Source: Xylophilus ampelinus (GTDB lineage Bacteria; Pseudomonadota; Gammaproteobacteria; Burkholderiales; Burkholderiaceae_C). From it: a stretch of DNA of 47,644 bases. Location: NCBI RefSeq assembly GCF_901875635.1, contig NZ_CABFMN010000109.1:1-47644 (forward strand). The letters run 5' to 3'. The notes beneath the pieces are model-generated. The model made no database searches. It had not been told where the DNA came from and saw only the letters and a program-made list of their open reading frames with translations. How positions within the stretch are numbered: position 1 is the stretch's first letter; every line of letters begins with the position of its first letter. A program made the translations under genes and the position numbers. Shown piece after piece: positions 25,848 to 34,494 of the stretch.

Positions 25848-27124
25848 TGATTCTCCAGCGCAAGCTCGCCATCCTCGCCGACGCGGCCAAGTACGACGCC
25901 TCCTGTGCCTCCAGCGGCACCGAAAAGCGCCATTCGGTCGGCGGGCGCAGCATCGGCTCGACCGAGGGTTCGGGCATCTGCCACAGCTACGCGCCCGACG
26001 GGCGCTGCATCTCGCTGCTCAAGATCCTGCTGACCAACTTCTGCCAGTACGACTGCCTGTATTGCGTCAACCGCGTCACCAGCAATGTGCCGCGGGCGCG
26101 CTTCTCGGTCGACGAGGTGGTGCAGCTCACGCTGGATTTCTACCGCCGCAACTGCATCGAGGGGCTGTTTCTCTCCAGCGGCATCATCCGCAGCCCCGAC
26201 TACACGATGGAGCAGGTGGTCGAGGTCGCACGCGTGCTGCGCGAGGAGCACGACTTCCGCGGCTACATCCACCTCAAGACCATCCCCGACGCGGCGCCCG
26301 AGCTGTTGCAGAAGGCCGGCCGCTACGCCGACCGGCTGAGCATCAACGTCGAGCTGCCCACCGTGCAGGGCCTGGAAAGCCTCGCTCCCGAGAAGGACGG
26401 CGCGGCGATCCGTCGCTCGATGGCGCGGCTGACGGTGCACATCGACGAGGCCAAGGCCCAGAAGGCGCAGGCCGAGTCGGCGCCCACCGTGTCGCTGCCG
26501 CGCGCGCGCCCGGCCCGTGCCGCAGCGCCGCGCTTCGCGCCCGCCGGCCAGAGCACGCAGATGATCGTGGGCGCCGATGCCACGGACGACGCGGCCATCC
26601 TGGCCAGCAGCGCGCAGCTCTACGGCGCCTACCGGCTGCGGCGCGTGTACTACTCGGCCTTCAGCCCCATTCCCGATGCGTCCTCGTCGCTGCCGCTGGT
26701 CGCGCCGCCGCTGGTGCGCGAGCATCGCCTCTACCAGGCCGACTGGTTGCTGCGCTTCTACGGTTTCGAGGCGAGCGAGATCGTCGCGCCCGCGCAGGGC
26801 GGCATGCTGGCGCTCGACGTCGATCCCAAGCTGGCCTGGGCGCTGGCGCACCGCGAACGCTTCCCGGTCGACCTCAACACCGCGCCGCGCGAACTGCTGT
26901 GGCGCGTGCCGGGCCTGGGCGTGCGCACGGTGCAGCAACTGCTGGCCACGCGCCGCGTGCGCCGGCTGCGCAGCGACGACCTCAAGCGGCTGCGCGTGCC
27001 CCTGCGCAAGGTGATGCCCTTCGTGGTGCTGGCCGACCACCGCCCGGGCCGCGTGCTGGAGGCCGAAGACCTCAAGGCGCATCTCGCGCCGCCGCCCGTG
27101 CAGCGCAGCCTCTTCGACGCTTGA
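25847..27124 (+). CDS. Putative DNA modification/repair radical SAM protein (UDG-linked)
   Basis: 425 residues. GTG 25847 is the only plausible start: a stop (TAA 25835) precedes it and the conserved KLAILADAAKYDASC follows at once. The iron-sulfur cluster motif is Cys66-x3-Cys70-x2-Cys73 (NFCQYDCLYC). The C-terminal part has a helix-hairpin-helix-like motif (PRELLWRVPGLGVRTVQQLL) that fits DNA contact. This family is almost always encoded beside a UDG-family/DUF4130 protein, as here (105 bases downstream). Its chemistry is not known. No Shine-Dalgarno is visible and a LexA-like box overlaps the start. Confidence 0.88.
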   Translation: MILQRKLAILADAAKYDASCASSGTEKRHSVGGRSIGSTEGSGICHSYAPDGRCISLLKILLTNFCQYDCLYCVNRVTSNVPRARFSVDEVVQLTLDFYRRNCIEGLFLSSGIIRSPDYTMEQVVEVARVLREEHDFRGYIHLKTIPDAAPELLQKAGRYADRLSINVELPTVQGLESLAPEKDGAAIRRSMARLTVHIDEAKAQKAQAESAPTVSLPRARPARAAAPRFAPAGQSTQMIVGADATDDAAILASSAQLYGAYRLRRVYYSAFSPIPDASSSLPLVAPPLVREHRLYQADWLLRFYGFEASEIVAPAQGGMLALDVDPKLAWALAHRERFPVDLNTAPRELLWRVPGLGVRTVQQLLATRRVRRLRSDDLKRLRVPLRKVMPFVVLADHRPGRVLEAEDLKAHLAPPPVQRSLFDA

Positions 27125-27229
27125 GGCGCATCGCGCGCGTGCTGCTGCCGCTGCTGCACGATTTCGCTGCCCGCCCCGCGCGCCGGCCACCTACACACGC
27201 GCCCTGTCCCCGACCCTAGCTTGGCACGC

Positions 27230-28786
27230 ATGCGCCACACCGTCACACTCAGCAGCGAAACCGATTGGCCCGGATTTCGAAGCGAGGCGCGGCGGCTGCT
27301 GGCGCAGTTGGTGCCGCCCGAGGACGTCGCGTGGCACACGCCTGCAGGAGCGGCGGAAGACTTGTTCGCGCCGATCGCCGGTTCAGAGCAAAAACGGCCT
27401 GCAGTGCCCGTCCCATCTGCGCAAGGCGCTATGAATTTCGTAGTGCCCCCAGCGTTCCTCACGCTGTGCGAGAAGGTCGTACTGCACCAGGACCCGGCCC
27501 GCTTCGCGCTGCTCTACCGCCTGCTGTGGCGCCTCGTGCACGAGCGCGCGCTGCGCCACGATCCGCTCGATGCCGACCGCACCCGCGCGCGCCACATGAT
27601 GCAGGCCGTGCGCCGCGACCTGCACAAGATGAAGGCCTTCGTGCGCTTCCGTCCGCTGGAGCGCAAAGGCGAGCCGCCGCTGCACGTGGCCTGGTTCGAG
27701 CCCGACCACCACATCGTCGAAGCCGTGGCGCCCTTCTTCGTGCGCCGCTTCACCGCGATGCACTGGGCCATCCTCACGCCCGAACGCTCGGTGCAGTGGA
27801 CGCCCGCGCAGGCCGATCCGACGGCGTCACCCTCGAAGGCCTCGGATGCGTCGCTGCCACCCGGCGAGCTGCGCTTCGGGCCGGGCGCCTCGCGCGCCGA
27901 TGCGCCGCCGGCCGATGCAGGCGAGGCGCTGTGGCTCACCTACTACGCGCACATCTTCAATCCGGCGCGGCTGAAGACCGACATGATGCGCAAGGAGATG
28001 CCCGTGAAGTACTGGCACAACCTCCCCGAGGCTGCGCTCATCGCGCCGCTGACGGCGCAGGCCCACGAGCGGTCGGGCCGCATGGTCGAGGCCCCGGCCA
28101 CCGTGCCGGCGCGCCGCATCGTGCAGCCGCAGCAGCAGGCCCGCACGCTGGAGCCGCATCCCACCGTGGCGTTGCCCGACGATCCGAAGGCGGCGCTGGC
28201 CGCGCTCAAGCGCGCGACCGAGCGCTGCCGCGAATGCCCCATCGGCGCGCACGCCACGCAGTCGGTGATGGGCGAAGGGCCGATTCGCGCCGCGCTGATG
28301 GTGGTGGGCGAGCAGCCCGGCGAGCAGGAGGACCTCGTCGGCCGGCCCTTCGTCGGCCCCTCGGGCCAGCTCTTCGACCGCGCGGTGGCCGAGCTCGGCT
28401 GGTCGCGCGAGCACTTCTTCGTCACCAACGCGGTGAAGCACTTCAAGTTCGAGCTGCGCGGCAAGCGGCGCATCCACAAGACACCCGGCCAGCGCGAGGC
28501 CGCGGCCTGCCTGCACTGGCTCGAGTCGGAGATCGCACAGGTGCGCCCGCGCGCCTTCATCGCCCTGGGTGCCACCGCCGCGCGCGCGCTCGTGGGCCGG
28601 CCCGTGGCCGTGATGGCCGAGCGCGGGCATTGGCTCGAAGGGCCCGAGGGCCGGCGCGTGCTGATCACGTTGCACCCGTCGGCCCTGCTGCGCGGCGATC
28701 CGGCTGAGCGCGAGGACGCCTGGCGCGCCTGGCTCGACGACCTCTCGCAGGCCAGCGACATCGCCGGCCTCGAGGCCGCGCGCTGA
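27230..28786 (+). CDS. UdgX-type uracil-DNA-binding protein with N-terminal DUF4130 domain
   Basis: 518 residues from ATG 27230; TTG 27221 is in frame but weaker. Residues about 1-270 form the DUF4130 domain that accompanies the radical-SAM partner. Residues about 320-515 are a family-4-like uracil-DNA glycosylase: VGEQPGEQEDLVGRPFVGPS, then FVTNAVKHFKF, the UdgX-specific loop KRRIH (residues 412-416) and HPSALLR. In characterised UdgX the loop His bonds covalently to the DNA site after uracil removal. Residues about 53-74 (SEQKRPAVPVPSAQGAMNFV) are encoded by a dispersed repeat lying inside the gene. It probably acts with the upstream gene in DNA-damage handling. Confidence 0.9.
   Translation: MRHTVTLSSETDWPGFRSEARRLLAQLVPPEDVAWHTPAGAAEDLFAPIAGSEQKRPAVPVPSAQGAMNFVVPPAFLTLCEKVVLHQDPARFALLYRLLWRLVHERALRHDPLDADRTRARHMMQAVRRDLHKMKAFVRFRPLERKGEPPLHVAWFEPDHHIVEAVAPFFVRRFTAMHWAILTPERSVQWTPAQADPTASPSKASDASLPPGELRFGPGASRADAPPADAGEALWLTYYAHIFNPARLKTDMMRKEMPVKYWHNLPEAALIAPLTAQAHERSGRMVEAPATVPARRIVQPQQQARTLEPHPTVALPDDPKAALAALKRATERCRECPIGAHATQSVMGEGPIRAALMVVGEQPGEQEDLVGRPFVGPSGQLFDRAVAELGWSREHFFVTNAVKHFKFELRGKRRIHKTPGQREAAACLHWLESEIAQVRPRAFIALGATAARALVGRPVAVMAERGHWLEGPEGRRVLITLHPSALLRGDPAEREDAWRAWLDDLSQASDIAGLEAAR
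27384..27450 (-). repeat. Comamonadaceae-type dispersed repeat, copy 3, inside the udgX coding region
   Basis: On the minus strand: ACGAAATTCATAGCG, then TTGCGCAGATGGGACGGGCA and GCAGGCCGTTTTTGCTC. The parts line up with the intergenic copy at 13483. It is read through in frame as a linker in the DUF4130 region and does not break the gene. Confidence 0.72.
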
Positions 28787-28792
28787 AGTCCT

Positions 28793-29500
28793 TCAGCTGC
28801 CGCTGACCACCGTGCGCAGCTTGCTCTGCGCGGCGTTGATCGCGTTGGCGTGACTGTTGAGTTGCTGCAGCATGGCGTTGAGCTCGGCCTGCACCTTCGC
28901 GTCGTTCACGGTGATGGCGTTGCCGGCGATCTGGATCTGCGCGCGGTGCGCCTCGATGTAGTCGCCGATGCGCACGGCGCCGCCGAGCACCGCGTCCAGG
29001 GCAGGGAACACCTCGCGGAAGGTGGCGGCTGGCAGCGTCACCGTCTTGTCGTAGGCCTTGTCGAACACCGTTTTCAGATCATCCGGCTGCTTGAGCGCGG
29101 CGTGGGCGGCATCGGCCTTGGCCAGGTTCGCATCGAGCGCGGCGCGCATCTGCTTGATGCCCTCGCGCGCGGTGCGGATGTCGTCGCGCCGCGCCACGAT
29201 GTCGCCGATCGATCGCGGCGAGCCCTTCGCGATGACCGCCTCCATCGGCTGGCCCACCGACTCGTTCATCGATTCGTTGAAGTCGGCGATCACGGTGTAG
29301 TGCTGCGCGTAGTCGCCGAAGGGCTTCTTCTGCTCGTCGGTCGGCTTGGGCACGCGCACACCGGGCCGATCGAGCACGCGCGTCTGCAGGAACTGGATGA
29401 AGGCGGCGCGCTGCTCCGGCTCCTTGCTGCCGCAGCCGCCCAGCGCCAGGCCGATGGCGAGCATGCACGTGCCCGCCACGCGCATCCACATCGAACGCAT
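28793..29500 (-). CDS. DUF3053 family lipoprotein, YiaF-like
   Basis: 235 residues from ATG 29500, with AGGAG about 8 bases upstream. The lipoprotein signal has lipobox LGGC (near residue 23). The mature start KEPEQRAAFIQFLQTRV and the later DEQKKPFGDYAQHYTVIADF are typical of DUF3053. The rest is mainly helical, with DIRTAREGIKQMRAALDANL and a C-terminal helix. It is probably anchored to an envelope membrane facing the periplasm. No function is known for the family. It is convergent with udgX (6 bases between stops). Confidence 0.8.
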   Translation of the reverse strand: MRSMWMRVAGTCMLAIGLALGGCGSKEPEQRAAFIQFLQTRVLDRPGVRVPKPTDEQKKPFGDYAQHYTVIADFNESMNESVGQPMEAVIAKGSPRSIGDIVARRDDIRTAREGIKQMRAALDANLAKADAAHAALKQPDDLKTVFDKAYDKTVTLPAATFREVFPALDAVLGGAVRIGDYIEAHRAQIQIAGNAITVNDAKVQAELNAMLQQLNSHANAINAAQSKLRTVVSGS

Positions 29501-29576
29501 GTTCCGCTCCTCGTCTTCTGGAAGGCCGCATCGTAGGCGGCCCAATGCGTGGGCGCCATGGCCCAGCCTGCCTAGC

Positions 29577-30137
29577 TCAGAAGCGGTAGGCGTAGCGCAG
29601 GCGCACGAAGTTCTCGCCCGGGTTGGGCTTCTTGATGCCGGCGTTGGAGAAGTGCTGCAGCCGCAGCGACAGCTCGTGCCGGCCGTTGGTGCCGAAGCTG
29701 TAGCCCGCGCCGATCGCCTCGGTGAACTGGAAGGCGGTGCTGAAGCTGCGCCCGTCGGTGCGGTAGAGCCGGTCCATCACGCTGACGCCGAGGCCGCCCT
29801 CGACGAACCAGGGCGAGGCGCCGCCGTCGAAGCGGTAGCGCCAGGTGGCGATGGCACCGATCTGCGAGATGCTGCGCCGTTCGCCGTCGTAGGGCCCGCG
29901 CCACTGGCTTGCGAAGAGGTCCCAGTAGAAGGACCGCGCGCCGTCCTGCCACGACGGGTTGGGCGCCCAGGGGAACATCACGCCGATTCCTGCCATCTGG
30001 CTGTTGGCACTGCCATGCAAGGTCTGCCCGCCTTCGAGGTACACGGCGGGTGAACTGTCCTGGCGACCCTGCGCAGCCGCGCCTGTCGCCGCCAGCGCCA
30101 GCAGCGCGACGGCCATCATCATCCTGTTGTTGTGCAT
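29577..30137 (-). CDS. pagL: Lipid A 3-O-deacylase, PagL family
   Basis: 186 residues from ATG 30137. The signal peptide ends near GAAAQ. An eight-strand outer-membrane barrel is expected. The family active-site segment QHFSNAGIKKPNPGENF lies near residues 161-177, with the His-Ser pair of the catalytic triad. The chain ends in Phe, the usual outer-membrane barrel signature. It removes the 3-linked acyl chain from lipid A at the outer membrane and so alters surface charge and immune recognition. AGGA lies about 9 bases before the start. Confidence 0.9.
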   Translation of the reverse strand: MHNNRMMMAVALLALAATGAAAQGRQDSSPAVYLEGGQTLHGSANSQMAGIGVMFPWAPNPSWQDGARSFYWDLFASQWRGPYDGERRSISQIGAIATWRYRFDGGASPWFVEGGLGVSVMDRLYRTDGRSFSTAFQFTEAIGAGYSFGTNGRHELSLRLQHFSNAGIKKPNPGENFVRLRYAYRF

Positions 30138-30254
30138 CTTTGGGATTCCTGAGCCGGCTGTTTCGTTCAGCCGCGATTCAGTATCTGCACGCGCCGCCCG
30201 CGGCGCTTTCGCGGGCGCCGATTTCCCCGGTAGGACACCGCCGGAAGGGGCCGA

Positions 30255-31448
30255 TCAGCGCGCCGCCGGATGCGGCCGCGTCAATGTGATAAGCGCGATC
30301 TCGGACGGCGCGCCGAAGCGCTTGGGCGGTCCCCAGTAGCCGGTGCCGCGGCTCACGTAGACCCACATCTGCTGCAGCCGGTGCAGGCCCGCCGTGAAGG
30401 GCTGCTGCAGCGGCACGAACAGGTTCCACGGAAAGAACTGCCCGCCGTGCGTGTGGCCCGAGAGCTGCAGCTGGAAGCCCGCCTCCGCCGCGGCCGGCGC
30501 GCTGCGCGGCTGGTGCGCGAGCAGCACCCGCGTGTGCACCAGCGGCGGCGCGTCGCGCACCGCGCGCTGCGGGTCGCTGGCGTGCGCGGCGTCGAAATGG
30601 CCGGCGGTGTAGTCGGTCACGCCAGCCACCACCAGCGCGCTCTCGAGGATCTCCTCGTCGGTCTGTGCGCCGTGCACGTTGCGCGTCTGCAGCACCACGT
30701 GCTCGTTGAGCAGCACGCGCAGGCCCAGGCGCCGCAGTTCGTCGATCCAGGCATGGGCGCCGGCGTAGTACTCGTGGTTGCCGGTGACGACGAAGGTGCC
30801 GTGCCGCGCGCGCAGCTGGGCCAGCGGCGCGATGTGCTCGCGCAATTCGGGCACCGTGCCGTCGACCAGGTCGCCGGTGATCGCCACCATGTCGGCGCCC
30901 AGGCCGTTCACCGTGTCGACGATGCGCTGGATGTAGCGCTGGCGGATCGTCGGGCCGACGTGGATGTCGCTCAGCTGCGCGATGGTGAAGCCGCGCAGCT
31001 GCGAGGGCAGGCCCTCGATCGGCACCTCGACCCGCCGCACGGCCGCGGTGCGGCGCGCGTTGAAGAAGCCGACCACCGATACGGCCGTGGCCAGCGCCAC
31101 CACGCCCAGCGCGCTCAGGCCCTGCCAGCGCGGCCAGTCGAGGGTGGCGCCGATGGCCCGGCTGCCGCCCCATGCCAGCAGCAGCGCGGCATCGCGTGCC
31201 AGCGTCAGCAGCAGCAATGAGGAGAACCAGCCCATCGACAGCAGACCCAGCCACTGCAGCGCGGCGGGCCATCCGTGCTTCGGCCCGCGGCGGCGCAGGA
31301 AGGGCAGCGGCATGGTGAGCGCCGACACCACGAGCAGCACCACGACCAGCGGCCAGCCTGTCGTCACCCCCGCCAGCGCCGGCACGAGGCGCAAGCCGAT
31401 GAACACGTGCAGCAACGTGGTCAGGAGGGTCAGGGGGGCGAGGGGCAT
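30255..31448 (-). CDS. Membrane-anchored metallophosphoesterase, YaeI-like
   Basis: 397 residues. Four hydrophobic segments fill residues 1-130. They precede a calcineurin-like phosphoesterase domain with all metal-binding motifs: QLSDIHVG, GDLVDG, GNHEYY, LAHQP and SGHTHGGQ. Related proteins hydrolyse phosphodiester or pyrophosphate bonds in lipids. The active domain may face either side of the inner membrane. It is separated from pagL by 117 bases, same strand. The exact substrate is unknown. Confidence 0.88.
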   Translation of the reverse strand: MPLAPLTLLTTLLHVFIGLRLVPALAGVTTGWPLVVVLLVVSALTMPLPFLRRRGPKHGWPAALQWLGLLSMGWFSSLLLLTLARDAALLLAWGGSRAIGATLDWPRWQGLSALGVVALATAVSVVGFFNARRTAAVRRVEVPIEGLPSQLRGFTIAQLSDIHVGPTIRQRYIQRIVDTVNGLGADMVAITGDLVDGTVPELREHIAPLAQLRARHGTFVVTGNHEYYAGAHAWIDELRRLGLRVLLNEHVVLQTRNVHGAQTDEEILESALVVAGVTDYTAGHFDAAHASDPQRAVRDAPPLVHTRVLLAHQPRSAPAAAEAGFQLQLSGHTHGGQFFPWNLFVPLQQPFTAGLHRLQQMWVYVSRGTGYWGPPKRFGAPSEIALITLTRPHPAAR

Positions 31449-31540
31449 GGAGGTCCGATTTGCTGCATCGCAGCATACGACGGTTGCGTCCGGGTTGCAT
31501 GGCGCCGAGGCGAGGACTCCTCACATGTCGAAGGACAATT

Positions 31541-31610
31541 TCGCTATGAAATCAGGAGCGCTCCACGTCCATCTGGTGGGCGCTGCAGCCCGATTCGGCT
31601 CAAGGCGTCC
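31541..31610 (+). repeat. Comamonadaceae-type dispersed repeat, copy 4
   Basis: CGCTATGAAATCAGGAGCGC followed by TCTGGTGGGCGCTGCAGCCC and GATTCGGCT. It starts with the same GCTATGAAATCAGGAG element that copy 2 carries inverted. It lies in the 242-base gap between the phosphoesterase gene and a small membrane-protein gene. Confidence 0.7.
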
Positions 31611-31690
31611 TCAAGCCGTCTGCCACAGTGCGAGGCCGGAGAAAAGATGGAAAACGAGAAGTCTTCCGACCGCCCGCGGACCCCGGGGTC

Positions 31691-32089
31691 TCACTCGATC
31701 GCAAAGGCCAGCACCACCGCACCCAGCGCCAGCACGCCGAGACCGAGCAGGAACACGCTCTCGGCCCAGCCCTCGTAGCGCTGCGGCCGGCCGGCGCGCC
31801 GGCTGCGCATCGACATGAAGGACAGCACGGCGCTGGTGAGGAACATCAGCGCGTCGACGGCCAGCAGCTTGTCGAGCACCACGCGCGAGTCGCCGCCCTG
31901 GCGCAGATGGCCGATCGACAGCACCGTCATGCACACGCCGATCATCGTGGCGGAGGTCGGCAGGATGTGGGCCGACAGCCCGCGTGGCGGCGGCCCGGCG
32001 GCCGCCGGTGCGTCGACGCTGCGCGTCACCGCACGCAGATGGCCGGGCGGGTTCGACGGACCCTGCCCACCCGGGCGTCGCGGCAGCAT
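31691..32089 (-). CDS. Small membrane protein of unknown function
   Basis: 132 residues if ATG 32089 is the start; a later start is possible because the first 40 residues are Pro- and Arg-rich without clear structure. Three hydrophobic segments follow (ILPTSATMIGVCMTVLSIG, LLAVDALMFLTSAVLSFM, SVFLLGLGVLALGAVVLAFA). It ends in AIE. No family was recognised with certainty. It is placed downstream of two tandem secreted-protein genes on the same strand, 39 bases after the second. Confidence 0.6.
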   Translation of the reverse strand: MLPRRPGGQGPSNPPGHLRAVTRSVDAPAAAGPPPRGLSAHILPTSATMIGVCMTVLSIGHLRQGGDSRVVLDKLLAVDALMFLTSAVLSFMSMRSRRAGRPQRYEGWAESVFLLGLGVLALGAVVLAFAIE

Positions 32090-32128
32090 CGGCGGGCGCT
32101 CGGGCGGGCCTGTGTTCAGCCGCCGGGT

Positions 32129-32635
32129 TCAGCGCGCCGTGGGCGCGGCGCCGTTGCTGGCCATGTCTGTGCCGGCCGGGAACAGGAACAGCGCCTTGGC
32201 GGGGCCCGTGCCGTTCACGGTGATGTCCTGCTGCAGCGTCTGTCCGGCCAGCGCGGCGTCGACCTGGTAGCGGCCCTTGTCGAGCCGCGCCACCATGAAG
32301 GGCCCGTGCGCGTCGACGCGATCGAGCACGACGGCGCCGGTTTCGGCATTGCGCACGGTCACGCGCACGTCGGCGGCGAAGTCGGCCTTCTGGTGGTCCT
32401 TGACGGCGAATTCGAAGCTCGCGGGCCAGCGCGGTTCCACGGTTTCCATGAGCTGGGCCTCGTCGTGGCCGATGCCGCCGCTCATGTATTCCACGCCGGC
32501 CTTCGTCATCTGGATCGGCGGGTTGTAGGTCGCGGCCTGGGCCGCGGTGGCGGCGCCGAGCGCGCCGAACAGCGCGCCGGCGCACAGCATCAGGGTGCCC
32601 ACGACAGGGCGTGCATGGGAAAACTTGCGAGCCAT
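32129..32635 (-). CDS. Secreted protein, tandem paralogue 2
   Basis: 168 residues from ATG 32635 with GAAAGGAA upstream. The signal peptide ends near AAQAA. The mature start YNPPIQMTKAGVEYMSGGIG and the stretch METVEPRWPASFEFAVKD match the neighbour at 32769 almost motif for motif. The later part looks like a beta-sandwich (VRVTVRNAETGAVVL, GPFMVARLDKGRYQVDAAL), the pattern of carboxypeptidase-regulatory-like domains. It is probably periplasmic. The function is unknown. Confidence 0.72.
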   Translation of the reverse strand: MARKFSHARPVVGTLMLCAGALFGALGAATAAQAATYNPPIQMTKAGVEYMSGGIGHDEAQLMETVEPRWPASFEFAVKDHQKADFAADVRVTVRNAETGAVVLDRVDAHGPFMVARLDKGRYQVDAALAGQTLQQDITVNGTGPAKALFLFPAGTDMASNGAAPTAR

Positions 32636-32768
32636 GATGGATTCCTTTCGTTCGGGTTCGGGTGGCCGGGGCGATGAACGAACAGGGCGGCGACCACGGG
32701 ACCGACTGTGGCCCGCGTGCCTTAGGACTTGCTTAAAGATCGAGGCGCCCAACCCGGCGCCGCGCCGC

Positions 32769-33266
32769 CTACTTGCCCTGTGCGACGGCCTGGCGCGGCA
32801 TCGTGGCGGCCGCCATGTCGAAGTTCGACGGCCACAGGAACAGCGCGCGCCCCGGCACGCCCAGCGCCACGTTCACCGTCTGCGTGAGCGTGAGGTTGCC
32901 CAGTGTGGCCTGCACGTCGTAGGTGCCCGGCTCGAGCCGCGCGAGCATGAAGGGGCCGCTGGAGGCGGCCTGCATCACCTCGGCGCCGGTGTATTTGTCG
33001 ATCACCTTCACCTCGACCGACTCGGGGAACTGCCCGCGCGGCGCGCGCGAAACCGCGAACTCGAAGGTGGCGGCCCAGCGCGGCGCCACCGTCTCCATGA
33101 AGGCGATCTCGTCCTTGTTCTTGCCCCCGCACATGAACTCCACGCCCTGGGGCGCCATCTGGATCGGCGGGTTCGCCATCACCGCGTGCGCGGCGGACGA
33201 GAGGCTCAGGGCGGCAGCGCCCAGCGCCAGGACGGCAGCGGGGCAGGACAGGCGGAACAGCTTCAT
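32769..33266 (-). CDS. Secreted protein, tandem paralogue 1
   Basis: 165 residues from ATG 33266 (MKLFRLSCP), with GAGGA about 11 bases upstream; ATG 33278 is an alternative. The signal peptide ends near AAHA. Shared with the next gene: NPPIQMAPQGVEFMCGGKNK, METVAPRWAATFEFAV, GPFMLARLEPGTYDVQATL and FLWPSNFDMA. It differs by a Cys (GVEFMC) where the paralogue has Ser. Both are likely periplasmic beta-sandwich proteins from one duplication. The function is unknown. Confidence 0.72.
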   Translation of the reverse strand: MKLFRLSCPAAVLALGAAALSLSSAAHAVMANPPIQMAPQGVEFMCGGKNKDEIAFMETVAPRWAATFEFAVSRAPRGQFPESVEVKVIDKYTGAEVMQAASSGPFMLARLEPGTYDVQATLGNLTLTQTVNVALGVPGRALFLWPSNFDMAAATMPRQAVAQGK

Positions 33267-33364
33267 GGCGATGGACATCCTCGGGTCGGAAGGCGGGGCA
33301 CGAATGCGCCGCCGCCGATTCTGTTTAGCAAGAGTCGGGCGCACCCTATCGTTTACGCGAATGC

Positions 33365-33425
33365 TCTCTTTTTGATAGCTGTTCGCGCAGGCTCCTTGGG
33401 CGTTGCGGCCTGTTTGTCACAAGAA
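33365..33425 (+). repeat. Comamonadaceae-type dispersed repeat, copy 5
   Basis: TTTTTGATAGCTGTTCGCGC, then CTCCTTGGGCGTTGCGGCC and TGTTTGTCAC. It lies in the divergent gap (33267-33553) between the paralogue pair and the exonuclease III gene. No convincing promoter was located in that gap. Confidence 0.65.
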
Positions 33426-33553
33426 GTTGACGATTTCGCTGGGGCGCTCGGGCGGGGCACGGCGCGCCCAGGCGGAGGCACGGCGGCGGTGCATCGCGGG
33501 GCCAGGGCGCTCGCCGACAGACCGAAGCGCACGCTTGCGTGAGCATCGGTGTC

Positions 33554-34339
33554 ATGAAGATCGCGACCTTCAATGTCAACGGCGTGAACGGGCGACTGCC
33601 GCTCGTGCTGGACTGGCTCGACCGGGCGCAGCCCGACGTCGCCTGCCTGCAGGAGTTGAAGTCGCCCGATGCGCGCTTTCCCGCCGCCGCCTTCGCCGAG
33701 GCCGGCTACGGCGCCCTCTTCCACGGCCAGCCCAGCTGGAACGGCGTCGCCATCCTGGCGCGCGGCCAAGTGCCGCTCGAGACCGGCCGCGGTTTGCCGG
33801 ACGCGCCGCCCGGCGATGCGCAGGCGCGCTACCTCGAGGCGGTGGTCGAAGGCGTGACCTTCGGCTGCCTCTACCTGCCCAACGGCAATCCCCAGCCGGG
33901 GCCGAAGTTCGACTACAAGCTCGCCTGGTTCGAGCGCTTCAACGCGCACGCCAGGCGCCTGCTGGCGGGCGGCCTGCCCACGGTGCTGGCGGGCGACTTC
34001 AACGTCGTGCCCACCGACCTGGACATCTACAACCCCGCCTCGTGGCAGGAAGACGCGCTGCTGCAACCCGAGAGCCGCGCCGCTTGGCAGCGCCTGCTCG
34101 CCCAGGGCTGGACCGACGCCATCCGCACCCTGCACCCCGACGAGCGCATCTACACCTTCTGGGACTACTGGCGCCAGCGCTGGCCGCGCAATGCCGGCCT
34201 GCGCATCGACCACCTGCTGCTCAGCCCCGACCTGCTGCCAGCGCTGCGCGCCGCCGGGGTGGACCGCGAGGTGCGTGGCCAGCCCGGCGCCAGCGACCAT
34301 GCGCCGGCCTGGGTCGAACTCGCTCTGCCCCGCGCTTGA
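33554..34339 (+). CDS. xth: Exodeoxyribonuclease III
   Basis: 261 residues from ATG 33554 (MKIATFNVNGVNGR), the usual start; GTG 33539 is less likely. Motifs are CLQELK (catalytic Glu), PNGNPQPGPKFDYKLAWF, AGDFNVVPTDLDIYNP, RIDHLLLS and GASDHAPAW. It is a metal-dependent AP endonuclease and 3'-5' exonuclease in base-excision repair, in the cytoplasm. Length and motifs are normal for the family. It appears monocistronic. Confidence 0.94.
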   Translation: MKIATFNVNGVNGRLPLVLDWLDRAQPDVACLQELKSPDARFPAAAFAEAGYGALFHGQPSWNGVAILARGQVPLETGRGLPDAPPGDAQARYLEAVVEGVTFGCLYLPNGNPQPGPKFDYKLAWFERFNAHARRLLAGGLPTVLAGDFNVVPTDLDIYNPASWQEDALLQPESRAAWQRLLAQGWTDAIRTLHPDERIYTFWDYWRQRWPRNAGLRIDHLLLSPDLLPALRAAGVDREVRGQPGASDHAPAWVELALPRA

Positions 34340-34494
34340 GTTCACGCCGGCCGGCGCGGCGGACTACGGCGGCATGCGGCCCGGCGCTTCGCGGGGCACC
34401 GCCGGCATGCGGAAGAATCGATGCATCCGCAGGCGGCCACGGCCCGGCCGATCGAGCCGGCGGGACCCGCGACCTTCACGAAGACGAAGAGAAG

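Noticed and set aside
33539..33553. GTG 33539 as the exonuclease III start
   Set aside because: The family begins MKIATFNVNG, which fits ATG 33554 exactly.
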